This document shows, piece after piece, positions 53,477-61,859 of a stretch of DNA of 64,000 nt (within the stretch, counting starts at the first letter, position 1; every line of letters begins with the position of its first letter). The DNA is taken from contig NZ_SSNA01000025.1 of NCBI RefSeq assembly GCF_004799445.1, forward strand, positions 1 through 64,000. The letters run 5' to 3'. The notes under the pieces were generated by a model that saw only the letters and a program-made list of their open reading frames with translations, was not told where the DNA came from and ran no database searches. A program made the translations under genes and the position numbers. The stretch comes from Bradyrhizobium sp. (GTDB lineage: Bacteria; Pseudomonadota; Alphaproteobacteria; Rhizobiales; Xanthobacteraceae).

Positions 53477-54043
53477 ATGTTTGACTCACAATGCGACCTT
53501 GCGGCCCTGGTCTACGAAGGGGATCAGGACCCCGACGAAATGCTGCGCGGCTTTGCGTCCGACCTCAAGGCCGGCGGCTATCGCGTGGCAGGCCTGGTGC
53601 AAATCGGGCACCATTGCGTCGATGCGCCAAGACTGTCCGCGATGCTGGTCGATACCGGCGAGGAGCTACAACTGTTTCAGGATCTCGGCGCCTGCGCGAC
53701 CGGCTGCAGGCTGGACGTCGGCCAGTTGCTCGATGCCGGCGCCCGGGTCGCAAGCGCCATCGATCAGGGCGCCGACCTCGTGATCATCAACCGGTTCGGA
53801 CGGCAGGAGCGCGAGGGCAAAGGCCTCTCGTTTCTGGTCGAGCGCGCCTTGAGCGCGGATATTCCAGTCGTCATCGCGGTGCCCAGCCACCGTTTTGCGG
53901 ACTGGATCAGGTTCGCCGATGGCATGAGCGTGAGGCTGCGCTGCGACCGCAAGATATTGGACGCGTGGTGGAATTCGGTAATCGCGCGAAATGCAGGCCT
54001 TGCCCGACCGGATCACCGCACCGTCCGCGAAGTTATCAAGTAA
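53477..54043 (+). CDS. DUF2478 family protein
   Basis: 188-aa cytoplasmic protein of the DUF2478 family: 'LAALVYEGDQDPDEMLRGFA', 'GYRVAGLVQIG', 'CRLDVGQLLDAGARVA', 'DLVIINRFGRQEREGKGL' and 'IPVVIAVPSHRFADWIRFADG'. The family has a P-loop-NTPase-like fold and in proteobacteria is often found next to molybdate transport genes. Two Mo-box-like palindromes upstream fit with molybdenum-dependent control. No mod genes are in the window. ATG 53477 is the clear start. Confidence 0.85.
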   Translation: MFDSQCDLAALVYEGDQDPDEMLRGFASDLKAGGYRVAGLVQIGHHCVDAPRLSAMLVDTGEELQLFQDLGACATGCRLDVGQLLDAGARVASAIDQGADLVIINRFGRQEREGKGLSFLVERALSADIPVVIAVPSHRFADWIRFADGMSVRLRCDRKILDAWWNSVIARNAGLARPDHRTVREVIK

Positions 54044-54061
54044 GCCGCCGACAGAACGATT

Positions 54062-54268
54062 TCACAGCGTCTCTTGCTTGTGGCCGCATTGCTTGCAGGC
54101 GAATTTGACCCGTGTCGCGCCCTTTTCCGCCGAGATGCGGTTTGGCGCGCCGCATTTTCCGCAAACCGCCTCGATGCGGGTATTGCCCTGCTTCACGACA
54201 AGGTTCTTGCGTTCCATGGTTTCGCGGATCAGGCGCTCGGCCTCCTCGCGCATCGACTGCTTCGACAT
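54062..54268 (-). CDS. Small zinc-ribbon protein, 68 aa
   Basis: A compact protein with an N-terminal helix 'MREEAERLIRETMERKNL' and a C-terminal zinc ribbon formed by 'CGKCGAPNRI' and 'CKQCGHKQETL'. Convergent with the DUF2478 gene (18-bp gap). Such single-ribbon proteins are common and functionally uncharacterised. No relation to the zinc-ribbon proteins of the CHAT cassette is evident beyond the CxxC pairs. Confidence 0.75.
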   Translation of the reverse strand: MSKQSMREEAERLIRETMERKNLVVKQGNTRIEAVCGKCGAPNRISAEKGATRVKFACKQCGHKQETL

Positions 54269-54502
54269 CCGCTCGCACCCGTTATGGAAATCGCCACCGA
54301 AGCAGCCTTATAGCACCAGCATCGCGCTTGTTGAGACCACACGCGAAAAATTGCTCTGGAAACCGCCTCGGCGCCGGATTCGGGATTAACCCTGTCACCC
54401 GCTCGACGTCGGCCGGGCCAATGCCGATCTGACCCGGGCCGGGAAACGTGGTATTCCCAAGACCGAAAAGCCTTCCGGATTTGCTTCAACCTGGCAGCCG
54501 CA

Positions 54503-55906
54503 ATGTCCTCATCCGACGATTTCAGCGCAACCAGAGACGTGCCCCGCCGGCACCGGAAAAGGAGGAACTCCTTACTCCTGTTGCTGGCTGCCGGGTTGCT
54601 TGGTTTTGGTGTGGCGGCAGCCGCACTATACTACGTGCTACAGCCGGTAACGCTCCGGATCGCCGTCGGGCCGCCGGGAAGTGACGATCACAAGCTGATC
54701 CAGGCGATGGCCGAAACCTTCGCACACGACCGTAGCCATGTCAGGCTGTCTCCGATCACAACCGACGGCGCGGTGCAAAGCCTCGCGCTTCTTGGCGCTG
54801 CCAAAGCCGACCTGGCGGTCGCTCGCGGCGACCTCGACATGCCGGCCGACGCCGAAACCGTCGCCATCGTGCGCAAGAACTTCGTCGTGCTATGGTCACC
54901 TTCCGGCCTTCCGGCCAAGGGCGCCAAGAAACAGCCGGCGCCGAAAATCAAGGAGATCGGCGATCTCGCAGGGCACAGGGTTGGCGTTATCGGCCGAACG
55001 CCGGCCAATGCCGCACTGCTCAGGGTGATCCTGACTGAATCGGGTGTCGCGCCCGACAAGGTTGCGGTCACGCAGTTCGGCACCAACCAGATCGAGGAAC
55101 TTTCCCACGACGCCAACCTAGATGCGTTCATGGCGGTGGGGCCGCTGGACAGCAAGATCACCGCCGAGGCGCTCGCCGCGACCGCGCGCACCAGAGGCGA
55201 GCCAAAGTTTCTCCCGATCGACGTATCGGACGCGATCGCCCTGAAGCACCCGCTCTTTGAATCCGAGGAAATTCCCGGCAGTGTTTTCAATTCGTCGCCG
55301 GCCTGGCCCGACGACAAGGTCGATACCATCAGCGTCAATCACCTGATCGTCGCCCGAAAAGTCTTGTCGGAAACGACGGTCGCATCATTGGCCCGGCAAC
55401 TGTTTGCCGTTCGTCAGTCGCTGGCCAAGCAGGTGCCCGGTGCGGCACACCTCAAGAAACCGGACACCGACAAGGACGCCGAACTGCTGGTGCATCGGGG
55501 TGCGGGGGCCTACATCGACGGCAACGAGCGTACGTTCCTTGATCGATACGGCGATTATTTCTGGTTCGCATTGCTGCTCCTTTCGGGGCTTGGTTCGGCC
55601 GGCGCCTGGTTGAGTCAGTATGTCAAGCGCGACGAAAGGGAGGAAACCACCGGGTTCCGCAACCAAATCATGGCGATGATTTCCAAGGTGCGTACGGCGC
55701 AATCCGTCGAGGAATTGCTGGCCATGCAGCGCGAGGTGGATGCCATGATCCGTGAAACGCTCGAGTGCCACGACGACGGCGCCATCGACGAAGAAGACCT
55801 GGCGGCCTTCGGCCTCGTGCTCGAATTGTTTGATCATGCCGTCGCCGACAGGCGCGCGGCGATGAGCGAGAGCACGCCCGAACAGACCCGCTTGCGCGCG
55901 CGTTAG
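54503..55906 (+). CDS. TAXI-type TRAP solute-binding protein, membrane-anchored
   Basis: 467-aa protein of the TAXI TRAP receptor family. Basic N-terminus, then one helix 'LLLLLAAGLLGFGVAAAALYY', a periplasmic ligand-binding domain ('TLRIAVGPPGSDDHKLIQAM', 'ITTDGAVQSLALLGAAKADLA', 'VGVIGRTPANAALL') and, unusually, a second helix near the C-terminus ('FWFALLLLSGLGSAGAWLS'). A cytoplasmic helical tail ('GFRNQIMAMISKVRTAQSVE') follows. This two-helix form may sense rather than deliver its ligand; no TRAP permease genes are adjacent. ATG 54503 is used. Confidence 0.87.
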   Translation: MSSSDDFSATRDVPRRHRKRRNSLLLLLAAGLLGFGVAAAALYYVLQPVTLRIAVGPPGSDDHKLIQAMAETFAHDRSHVRLSPITTDGAVQSLALLGAAKADLAVARGDLDMPADAETVAIVRKNFVVLWSPSGLPAKGAKKQPAPKIKEIGDLAGHRVGVIGRTPANAALLRVILTESGVAPDKVAVTQFGTNQIEELSHDANLDAFMAVGPLDSKITAEALAATARTRGEPKFLPIDVSDAIALKHPLFESEEIPGSVFNSSPAWPDDKVDTISVNHLIVARKVLSETTVASLARQLFAVRQSLAKQVPGAAHLKKPDTDKDAELLVHRGAGAYIDGNERTFLDRYGDYFWFALLLLSGLGSAGAWLSQYVKRDEREETTGFRNQIMAMISKVRTAQSVEELLAMQREVDAMIRETLECHDDGAIDEEDLAAFGLVLELFDHAVADRRAAMSESTPEQTRLRAR

Positions 55907-55915
55907 GCTGGTTGG

Positions 55916-56329
55916 TCACGTCTCGATGATGACGTAGCTGTCCTCGATGTGAACCGGGAAGGTTTCCGCCACGTAAGGCCCCTTGGCCAGGGTCTCGCCA
56001 TCCTTGATGACGACAGGATAGGTCCGCACCTTGAAGCGCGTGGGGTCGAACCAGGATTGCCCGGTCCGCATGTCGAATTCCCAGCCGTGCCAGGCACAGC
56101 GAAGCAACTCGCCGACCCGCGAGCGCTGATAGATTCCGGGCTCCGGCGAGGTCAGGCGCGCGACGCAGGCCGCCTTGTCGAGCGGCGCACCGGCGTGCGG
56201 GCAGCGGTTGAGCAGCGCGAAGAACTCGCCGTTGACATGGAACACGACGATGTCGCGGCCGTCCAGGGCGACCACCTTGTTGCCGCCGGGCGGAATGTCG
56301 GTGGTGCGGGCGACAATGTGACGGGTCAT
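55916..56329 (-). CDS. Rieske 2Fe-2S ferredoxin-like protein
   Basis: 137-aa single-domain Rieske protein. Cluster ligands are in 'LLNRCPHAGAPLDKAAC' (Cys-x-His) and 'ELLRCAWHGWEFDM' (Cys-x-x-His). No signal peptide, so cytosolic; it resembles ferredoxin components of aromatic-ring dioxygenases. It follows two amidohydrolase genes on the same strand with a 9-bp gap. No oxygenase alpha subunit is in the window, so its redox partner is unknown. Confidence 0.92.
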   Translation of the reverse strand: MTRHIVARTTDIPPGGNKVVALDGRDIVVFHVNGEFFALLNRCPHAGAPLDKAACVARLTSPEPGIYQRSRVGELLRCAWHGWEFDMRTGQSWFDPTRFKVRTYPVVIKDGETLAKGPYVAETFPVHIEDSYVIIET

Positions 56330-56338
56330 GAGCGGCGA

Positions 56339-57451
56339 TCAGAGCCTGTAAAGCGCACGCGCATTGCCGTTGAAAATCTTCTGGCGTTCGGCGTCGGAGA
56401 GCGGTGTGCGGAACGCAAACCGCGGATCGTCGAAATCCCAATGCGGATAATCCGACGAGAACAGCAGCCGATCGACCCCGACCCATTCGATCAGGGACCG
56501 CAGGTGTTTGGCCTCGTCGGGCTCGTCGATCGGCTGGGTCGTGAACCAGAAATGCTCGCGCACATATTCGGACGGACGCCGCTTGAGATGCGGAACCTCA
56601 CTGCGGAAGCGTTCGAAATGCTGGTCCATTCGCCACATGGTCCATGAAATCCAGCCAAACCCGCCCTCGATGAACACGATCTTCAGGCGCGGGAAACGCT
56701 CCAGCACGCCCTCGACCACCAGGCTTGTCAGCGTTGCGGCCATCGTGTGCGCATTCGACTGGTGTTCCTCGGCATAATAAGACGGCCAGCCGCCGCCGGC
56801 CGGCGCGTGACCGCCATAGCCGCCGACATGAATGCCGAGCGGCAGGTCCAGTTCCTCGGCCAGGGCATAGATCGGCCAGTAGCGGTGGCGGCCGAGCGGC
56901 TCGTTGGCGCGCGGCGACACGTTGATCTGCACATATTGACCGATCCTGGCGCAGCGCTCGATCTCGGCAAGCGCCGCCTCGGTGTCGTCCTGCCCGACCA
57001 GAATGGAGGCTTTCAGCCGCGGCTCGCGGCTGGTCCAGTTCGCGAGCTGCCATTCGTTGACGGCGCGCTGGATCGCGGCGCCGAAATCGAGATTCTGCTG
57101 CGAGAAAATGAACAGGTCGAGCACCTGCAGGATACCGAACTCGATGTCGAGCGGATCGAGGTGCTGCTGGCGCATGAAGGCGAGATCGGATCCCGGCGGG
57201 CCGCCGGTCGGCGGCCATGCATCGCGGCGCGCGATCAGCGGCGAGGACCGCGGATAGGGCGTGGTGCCGATATAGGGCGTCCGCAGGTGATCGCCGTAGG
57301 TCTTCAGATGCTCCTGCCAGCGTTTTGACAGGAATGGATTGAGGTCGGCGCGCGAATGCAGGCTCGGATGGATATCGCAGTCGATGATCCGCAAGCGGCT
57401 CTTGGCGGCGGCTTCCTGGTCGAGCACGGGGCGGTCGATGACATCACTCAT
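56339..57451 (-). CDS. Amidohydrolase-2 family metal-dependent hydrolase (paralogue 1)
   Basis: 370-aa TIM-barrel enzyme of the amidohydrolase-2 (ACMSD-like) group. Metal and active-site elements: 'LRIIDCDIHPSLHSRADLNP', His in 'LPLGIHVGGYGGHAPAGG', 'RLKIVFIEGGFGWISW' and the Asp of 'LLFSSDYPHWDFDDPRFAF'. Members decarboxylate or hydrolyse aromatic-ring cleavage products or amides. Located 17 bp after a paralogous gene and 9 bp before a Rieske gene; the three form an operon. RBS 'taggaggatcgc'. Confidence 0.9.
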   Translation of the reverse strand: MSDVIDRPVLDQEAAAKSRLRIIDCDIHPSLHSRADLNPFLSKRWQEHLKTYGDHLRTPYIGTTPYPRSSPLIARRDAWPPTGGPPGSDLAFMRQQHLDPLDIEFGILQVLDLFIFSQQNLDFGAAIQRAVNEWQLANWTSREPRLKASILVGQDDTEAALAEIERCARIGQYVQINVSPRANEPLGRHRYWPIYALAEELDLPLGIHVGGYGGHAPAGGGWPSYYAEEHQSNAHTMAATLTSLVVEGVLERFPRLKIVFIEGGFGWISWTMWRMDQHFERFRSEVPHLKRRPSEYVREHFWFTTQPIDEPDEAKHLRSLIEWVGVDRLLFSSDYPHWDFDDPRFAFRTPLSDAERQKIFNGNARALYRL

Positions 57452-57468
57452 GCGATCCTCCTAAAGAT

Positions 57469-58530
57469 TTAGGCGGCGAGTTTTAGCCGCGGAAAGGTCT
57501 CAAGCGGATTGTCGGCGCACATGCGCGAAACGATGCTGGCCGGCAGATGCGGCGGTATCGCGTCGTCGCCGTCGAATTGCCAGTGCGGATAGTCCGAAGC
57601 AAACAGCAACATCCTGTCCGAACCTATCATATCGATGATGTCGGCCACGCCGGCGGCATCGGGCGGGCTGTCGAAGGGTTGCGTGGTCAGGCGAATGTGG
57701 TCGCGCATGATCGCGGCCGGCTCGCGGTCGATCCAGGGCACCTCGACGCGGACGCCGCGCCAGGTCTTGTTGGCGCGCCACATGAAGGCCGGCAGCCAGC
57801 TGACGCCGGATTCCACCAGCACCACCTTCAGGCCGGGGAACTTGACGAATACGCCCTCGTAAATCAGGCTCAGGATCTGGGCCTGAAACGCCTGCGCCTC
57901 GGCCAGATAATATTCATAGCGATAGGACGGCCAGCCGACCGAGCTCGGCGCCTGGCGATACTGGCTGCCGGCATGGACCGCGATCGGCAAGTTGTGTTTC
58001 TCGGCGGCCTGCCAGACCGGCCAGTAGTGCCGCCGCCCGAGCAGGCTCTCGCCTTGCGCCAGCACCAGCACCGACACGAACCTGTTATCGCCGGCGCGGC
58101 GTTCGATTTCCTCGATGGCGAGATCCGGCGCCTGCAAGGGGATTACGATCGAGGCGCGCAGCCGAGAATCGCGCGCCAGCCATTCCGCCGCGATCCAGTC
58201 GTTGATCGCCTTGCAGAACGCGGACGCCATATAGGGATCGTAGACCGCCTGCGCGCCGTACAGCACGTTGCAGATCGCGTGCGACGAACCAAGCTGGTCG
58301 AACGCGCCGCGCTGCACCATCGCCAGATCGCTGCCCGGCTTGCCGCTGGCCGGCCGCCAGTCGGCGCGGCCGGATAACGGCATGTTCGGCGGATAGCTGG
58401 TGAGGTCGAGACCGTCGATGGCCCGGCTCACCACCTGCTCTTTCCAGTGATCGTCGAGATAGGGCAACAGCGTGGTGCGCGTTCCGCCCACGGCAGGATG
58501 GATATCGCAGTCGATCCGCGTGGCCGCCAT
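57469..58530 (-). CDS. Amidohydrolase-2 family metal-dependent hydrolase (paralogue 2)
   Basis: 353-aa paralogue of the downstream gene. It shows 'RIDCDIHPAVGGTRTTLLPY', 'LPIAVHAGSQYRQAPSS', 'LKVVLVESGVSWLPAFMWRA' and 'MLLFASDYPHWQFDGDDAIP'. ATG 58530 follows 'ccagggaacgct'; the ORF-track extension to 58743 is not convincing. Having two different copies in one operon suggests successive steps on related substrates or a heteromeric enzyme (inference). Confidence 0.9.
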   Translation of the reverse strand: MAATRIDCDIHPAVGGTRTTLLPYLDDHWKEQVVSRAIDGLDLTSYPPNMPLSGRADWRPASGKPGSDLAMVQRGAFDQLGSSHAICNVLYGAQAVYDPYMASAFCKAINDWIAAEWLARDSRLRASIVIPLQAPDLAIEEIERRAGDNRFVSVLVLAQGESLLGRRHYWPVWQAAEKHNLPIAVHAGSQYRQAPSSVGWPSYRYEYYLAEAQAFQAQILSLIYEGVFVKFPGLKVVLVESGVSWLPAFMWRANKTWRGVRVEVPWIDREPAAIMRDHIRLTTQPFDSPPDAAGVADIIDMIGSDRMLLFASDYPHWQFDGDDAIPPHLPASIVSRMCADNPLETFPRLKLAA

Positions 58531-58775
58531 CAGCGTTCCCTGGATATCGTCGTTTCCTGCATAACGTTCTTGGCGGCTAGCTCGCGCCGCGCCTCGAATG
58601 TGCCGCCGACGGCGCCCCGGAGCAAGGGTTAAGCAGCGGGGCAGACCGGCGATTTTGGCCGGATCAGCAGGGATCAGCGAGGCGGGAATGCCGTCAAATC
58701 GCCAAAACACGGATCGAGGCTTGTTCCCTGACGGCGTCTCCATAACTACATAGCCGGCGAACAGCGTGGTTTGTC

Positions 58776-59729
58776 ATGACAAGATACCTGATCCTTTGCG
58801 GCCTGCTGGCGGCCATCACGGCGGCATCCACTGGTGACGGCTATGGCGGATCATCCGACATCGCGGCCTACCTGGTCAAAGCCGGGCTGGCCGGCGACGA
58901 TCCGGCCGCTGCGCCCGCCGACGCGGCGGCGGATCCATCGACATCATGCGTCGGCGTGTCGTTTTCCCGCGGCCTGAGATATGGCGAGAGCGAACTGAAC
59001 GTGCTCGACGTCGCAACCGGCGATTCCAGCGAAACCTCGCCGCGTCCGGTGCTGGTGTTCGTGGCGGGAGAAAGTTTCGCCGGCGAAAGTGGCACGTCCG
59101 ATGCCACCAGCGCGGTCCAGGATCGGGCGATGTGTTTTGCCGCGCGCCACGGAATGGTCGGGGTCAAGGTGAACTACCGCCTGGCGCCGGCAAACCCGTG
59201 GCCCGCCGGCACCAGGGATGTCGCGGCCGCCACGTCATGGGTGCACCAGAACATCGACCTGTTCGGCGGCAGCTCCGACGAGATCGTGGCCGTCGGCTAC
59301 TCCGTCGGCGCCTTTCACGTCGCCAGTTTTCTCGCCCATCCGGAATTGCGGGAGCGCGATTCCGACGTCGCCGCGGCGGTGCTGGTGTCGGGCATCTACC
59401 ATTCCAGCGCGGATGCCGGCGCCGCCGAAAAATCCTATTTCGGCGCCGACGCCAGCAAATATGACGAGCAGTCTGCGTTTCCCGGTATCCTCAACATCGC
59501 CACGCCTATCCTGCTGGCGTGGGCGGCGCTCGATCCGCCGCGCCTGGTCGCGCAGGGCGAAAGGCTCAAGGAACGCCTGTGCAATTCGCCCACCCATTGC
59601 CCGCGCACAACGGTCCTGAGCAGCCGCGACAGCCTGGCTTCCGTATTTGAGCCGGACGCCGCAAGCCGAAGCCTCGCCGAGCCGACGCTGGAGCTGGTGC
59701 GGGAAGTCGAAGCCAGGGAACTTCCGTGA
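58776..59729 (+). CDS. Exported alpha/beta hydrolase (carboxylesterase/HSL-like)
   Basis: 317-aa hydrolase with a probable signal peptide ('YLILCGLLAAITAASTGDG'). The nucleophile elbow is 'EIVAVGYSVGAFHVASFLA' (Gly-Tyr-Ser-Val-Gly), preceded by 'AMCFAARHGMVGVKVNYRLAP', the esterase/lipase region. No HGGG motif is seen at the oxyanion region; it reads 'VLVFVAGESFAGESG'. Divergent from the amidohydrolase operon and 105 bp upstream of the dihydropyrimidinase gene. Confidence 0.82.
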   Translation: MTRYLILCGLLAAITAASTGDGYGGSSDIAAYLVKAGLAGDDPAAAPADAAADPSTSCVGVSFSRGLRYGESELNVLDVATGDSSETSPRPVLVFVAGESFAGESGTSDATSAVQDRAMCFAARHGMVGVKVNYRLAPANPWPAGTRDVAAATSWVHQNIDLFGGSSDEIVAVGYSVGAFHVASFLAHPELRERDSDVAAAVLVSGIYHSSADAGAAEKSYFGADASKYDEQSAFPGILNIATPILLAWAALDPPRLVAQGERLKERLCNSPTHCPRTTVLSSRDSLASVFEPDAASRSLAEPTLELVREVEARELP

Positions 59730-59834
59730 CACGCTGGCGACATTTTCGCCGTGATGGCGCGAACATTGCAGGCTAGGTTGCCCGGAGGCTGCCTGGAAGG
59801 CAGCATCGGTGCAAATTGCCTGTTCGGAGATGCC

Positions 59835-61289
59835 ATGACCATTCTTATCCGCGGCGGCACGGTAGTGAACCACGATCACTCCCGCCGCGCCGACGTGCTT
59901 GTCGACGGCGAGACCATCGTCGCGTTCGGCCTATCCCTCGATGCGCCGGCCGGCGCGGAGGTGATCGACGCCGGCGGCTGCTATGTGCTGCCGGGCGGCA
60001 TCGATCCGCATACCCACCTCGAACTGGGGTTCATGGGCAGCGTGTCATCCGATGATTTCGAATGGGGCACCAAGGCGGCGCTGACCGGCGGCACCACCAT
60101 GGTGGTGGATTTCTGCATTCCCGATCCCGGCCAGTCGATGCTGGCGGCGTACCAGGACTGGCGGCGCAAATCCGAGAAGGCGGCCAGCGACTATGGCTTC
60201 CACATGGCGGTGACCTCTTGGTCGAAGCAGGTGTTCGACGAGATGGAAATCGTCGTCAAGACCTACGGCATCAACACCTTCAAGCACTTCATGGCCTACA
60301 AGGGCGCGCTGATGGTGAATGACGACGAGCTCTACAACTCGTTCGCGCGCTGCGCCCATCTCGGCGCCCTGCCGCTGGTGCATGCCGAGAACGGCGACGT
60401 GGTGGCGCGCATGCAGGAGGCGCTGCTCGAGCGCGGCGTCACCGGCCCGGAGGGTCACGCTTATTCGCGTCCGCCGGTGGTCGAGGGCGAGGCCACCAAC
60501 CGCGCCATCATGATCGCCGATATGACGGGCACCCCGCTCTATGTCGTGCATACCAGCTGCCGCGAGTCGCACGAGGCGATCGCGCGGGCCCGCGCCGGCG
60601 GCAAGCGCGTCTATGGCGAGCCGTTGATCCAGCATCTGTTGCTCGATGCGGCCGAATATGAAAACAGGAGCTGGGACCATGCCGCCCGCCGCGTGATGTC
60701 GCCGCCGTTCCGCGACAAGAGCCATCAGGACAGCCTGTGGGCCGGCCTGCAGTCCGGCTCGCTGCAGGTGGTCGCGACCGACCATTGCGCCTTCACCACC
60801 GAGCAGAAGCGATTGGGCGCCGGCGATTTTCGCAAGATCCCGAACGGCACCGGCGGGCTCGAGGACCGCATGCCGCTGCTCTGGACCGCCGGCGTCAACA
60901 CCGGCCGGCTGACCAAAGAGGAATTCGTCGCGGTGACGTCAGCCAATATCGCCCGCATCCTCAACATCTATCCGCGCAAGGGCCGGCTCGGCATCGGCTC
61001 GGACGCCGATATCGTGGTGTGGGATCCGTCGGCCAGCAAGACGATCAGCGCCAAAAGCCAGGTGAGCCGGATCGATTATAATGTGTTCGAGGGTTTTGCG
61101 TGTCTGGGCGCGCCCGTCGCCACGGTCTCGCGCGGCAGGATCGCTTTCGACAGAGGCGAGCTTCGCGCCGAAAAGGGCGATGGACGTTATGTCGAGCGGC
61201 CGCCGTTCTCGCCGGTCCATGTCGCCAATTCGACCTGGAAGCAGGCCACCGCGCCGCAAGCGGTGCGGCGGGCCGACGTGACGCCGTGA
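59835..61289 (+). CDS. hydA: Dihydropyrimidinase / D-hydantoinase
   Basis: 484-aa cyclic amidohydrolase. Metal ligands: His-x-His in 'GGIDPHTHLELGF', carboxylated Lys in 'TFKHFMAYKGALMVND', His in 'LPLVHAENGDVVARM' and 'YVVHTSCRESHEAIARA', Asp in 'VVATDHCAFTTEQK'. It opens dihydropyrimidines or 5-substituted hydantoins. ATG 59835 follows 'ttcggagatgcc' and gives the standard 'MTILIRGGTVV' N-terminus; the ORF-track start 84 nt earlier is too long. No N-carbamoylase is adjacent, though the M20 enzyme at 33.6 kb is a possible distant partner. Confidence 0.95.
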   Translation: MTILIRGGTVVNHDHSRRADVLVDGETIVAFGLSLDAPAGAEVIDAGGCYVLPGGIDPHTHLELGFMGSVSSDDFEWGTKAALTGGTTMVVDFCIPDPGQSMLAAYQDWRRKSEKAASDYGFHMAVTSWSKQVFDEMEIVVKTYGINTFKHFMAYKGALMVNDDELYNSFARCAHLGALPLVHAENGDVVARMQEALLERGVTGPEGHAYSRPPVVEGEATNRAIMIADMTGTPLYVVHTSCRESHEAIARARAGGKRVYGEPLIQHLLLDAAEYENRSWDHAARRVMSPPFRDKSHQDSLWAGLQSGSLQVVATDHCAFTTEQKRLGAGDFRKIPNGTGGLEDRMPLLWTAGVNTGRLTKEEFVAVTSANIARILNIYPRKGRLGIGSDADIVVWDPSASKTISAKSQVSRIDYNVFEGFACLGAPVATVSRGRIAFDRGELRAEKGDGRYVERPPFSPVHVANSTWKQATAPQAVRRADVTP

Positions 61290-61326
61290 GGTGAGAGCGA
61301 CCGGAGCGTTTTCAGGCGACGCATGA

Positions 61327-61345
61327 CCTCGGACTTGATCCGAGG
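61327..61345. terminator. Hairpin between convergent hydA and cytochrome c genes
   Basis: A perfect 7-bp stem CCTCGGA-CTTGA-TCCGAGG lies 38 nt past the dihydropyrimidinase stop and about 50 nt beyond the cytochrome c stop. It could end transcription in either direction. It also resembles the 'acctcggacttgatccgagg' type of dispersed repeat. Confidence 0.45.
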
Positions 61346-61397
61346 GTGGATACCGGTGCGCGTGAAGAAGAAGCGTCAGCGCGCCAGCCGGAAGCGC

Positions 61398-61781
61398 CTA
61401 CTTCTTCTTCCCGTCGGCGTCGAACTGCTTGAGGAAAGCGACGAGGTCGTTGATCTTTTGCTCGTCCTTGAGGCCGGCATAGGCCATCTTGGTGCCTGGA
61501 ACCTTCGCTTTCGGGTCCTTGATGTATTCGCGGAAGGTCGCCTCGTCCCAGGTGATGCCCGAATTCTTGTTGGCGTCGGAATACGAATAGCCGGCAACGC
61601 CGCCCGCCTTGCGCCCGATGACACCGTTCAGAACCGGTCCAACGCCGTTCTTCGCGTTATCGCCGATCTGATGGCACAGCTTGCACACCCCGAAGACTTT
61701 CTCTCCGGCGGCGGCGTCTTGCGCGCTCGCTCCGCCTGCGCCTGCGACCGTCAGCAATGCAACAAGGATAAATCTTCGCAT
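61398..61781 (-). CDS. Class I cytochrome c (c2/c550-like)
   Basis: 127-aa periplasmic cytochrome with a signal peptide ending 'GGASAQDAAAGE'. Heme site 'VFGVCKLCHQIGDNAKNGVG' (CxxCH) and the distal Met in 'VPGTKMAYAGLKDEQKIND'. The size and motifs match cytochrome c2/c550 of alphaproteobacteria, soluble electron carriers to terminal reductases. It is 78 nt downstream of nosX on the same strand, so it may be co-transcribed with nos genes and donate electrons to NosZ (inference). Confidence 0.95.
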   Translation of the reverse strand: MRRFILVALLTVAGAGGASAQDAAAGEKVFGVCKLCHQIGDNAKNGVGPVLNGVIGRKAGGVAGYSYSDANKNSGITWDEATFREYIKDPKAKVPGTKMAYAGLKDEQKINDLVAFLKQFDADGKKK

Positions 61782-61859
61782 CCTATTCTCCTGTTTCGGT
61801 GGCTCCTTGGGAGCGATCGGCTGATTTCACCGTTCAGACTGTCGCCAGATCGGCATCTC

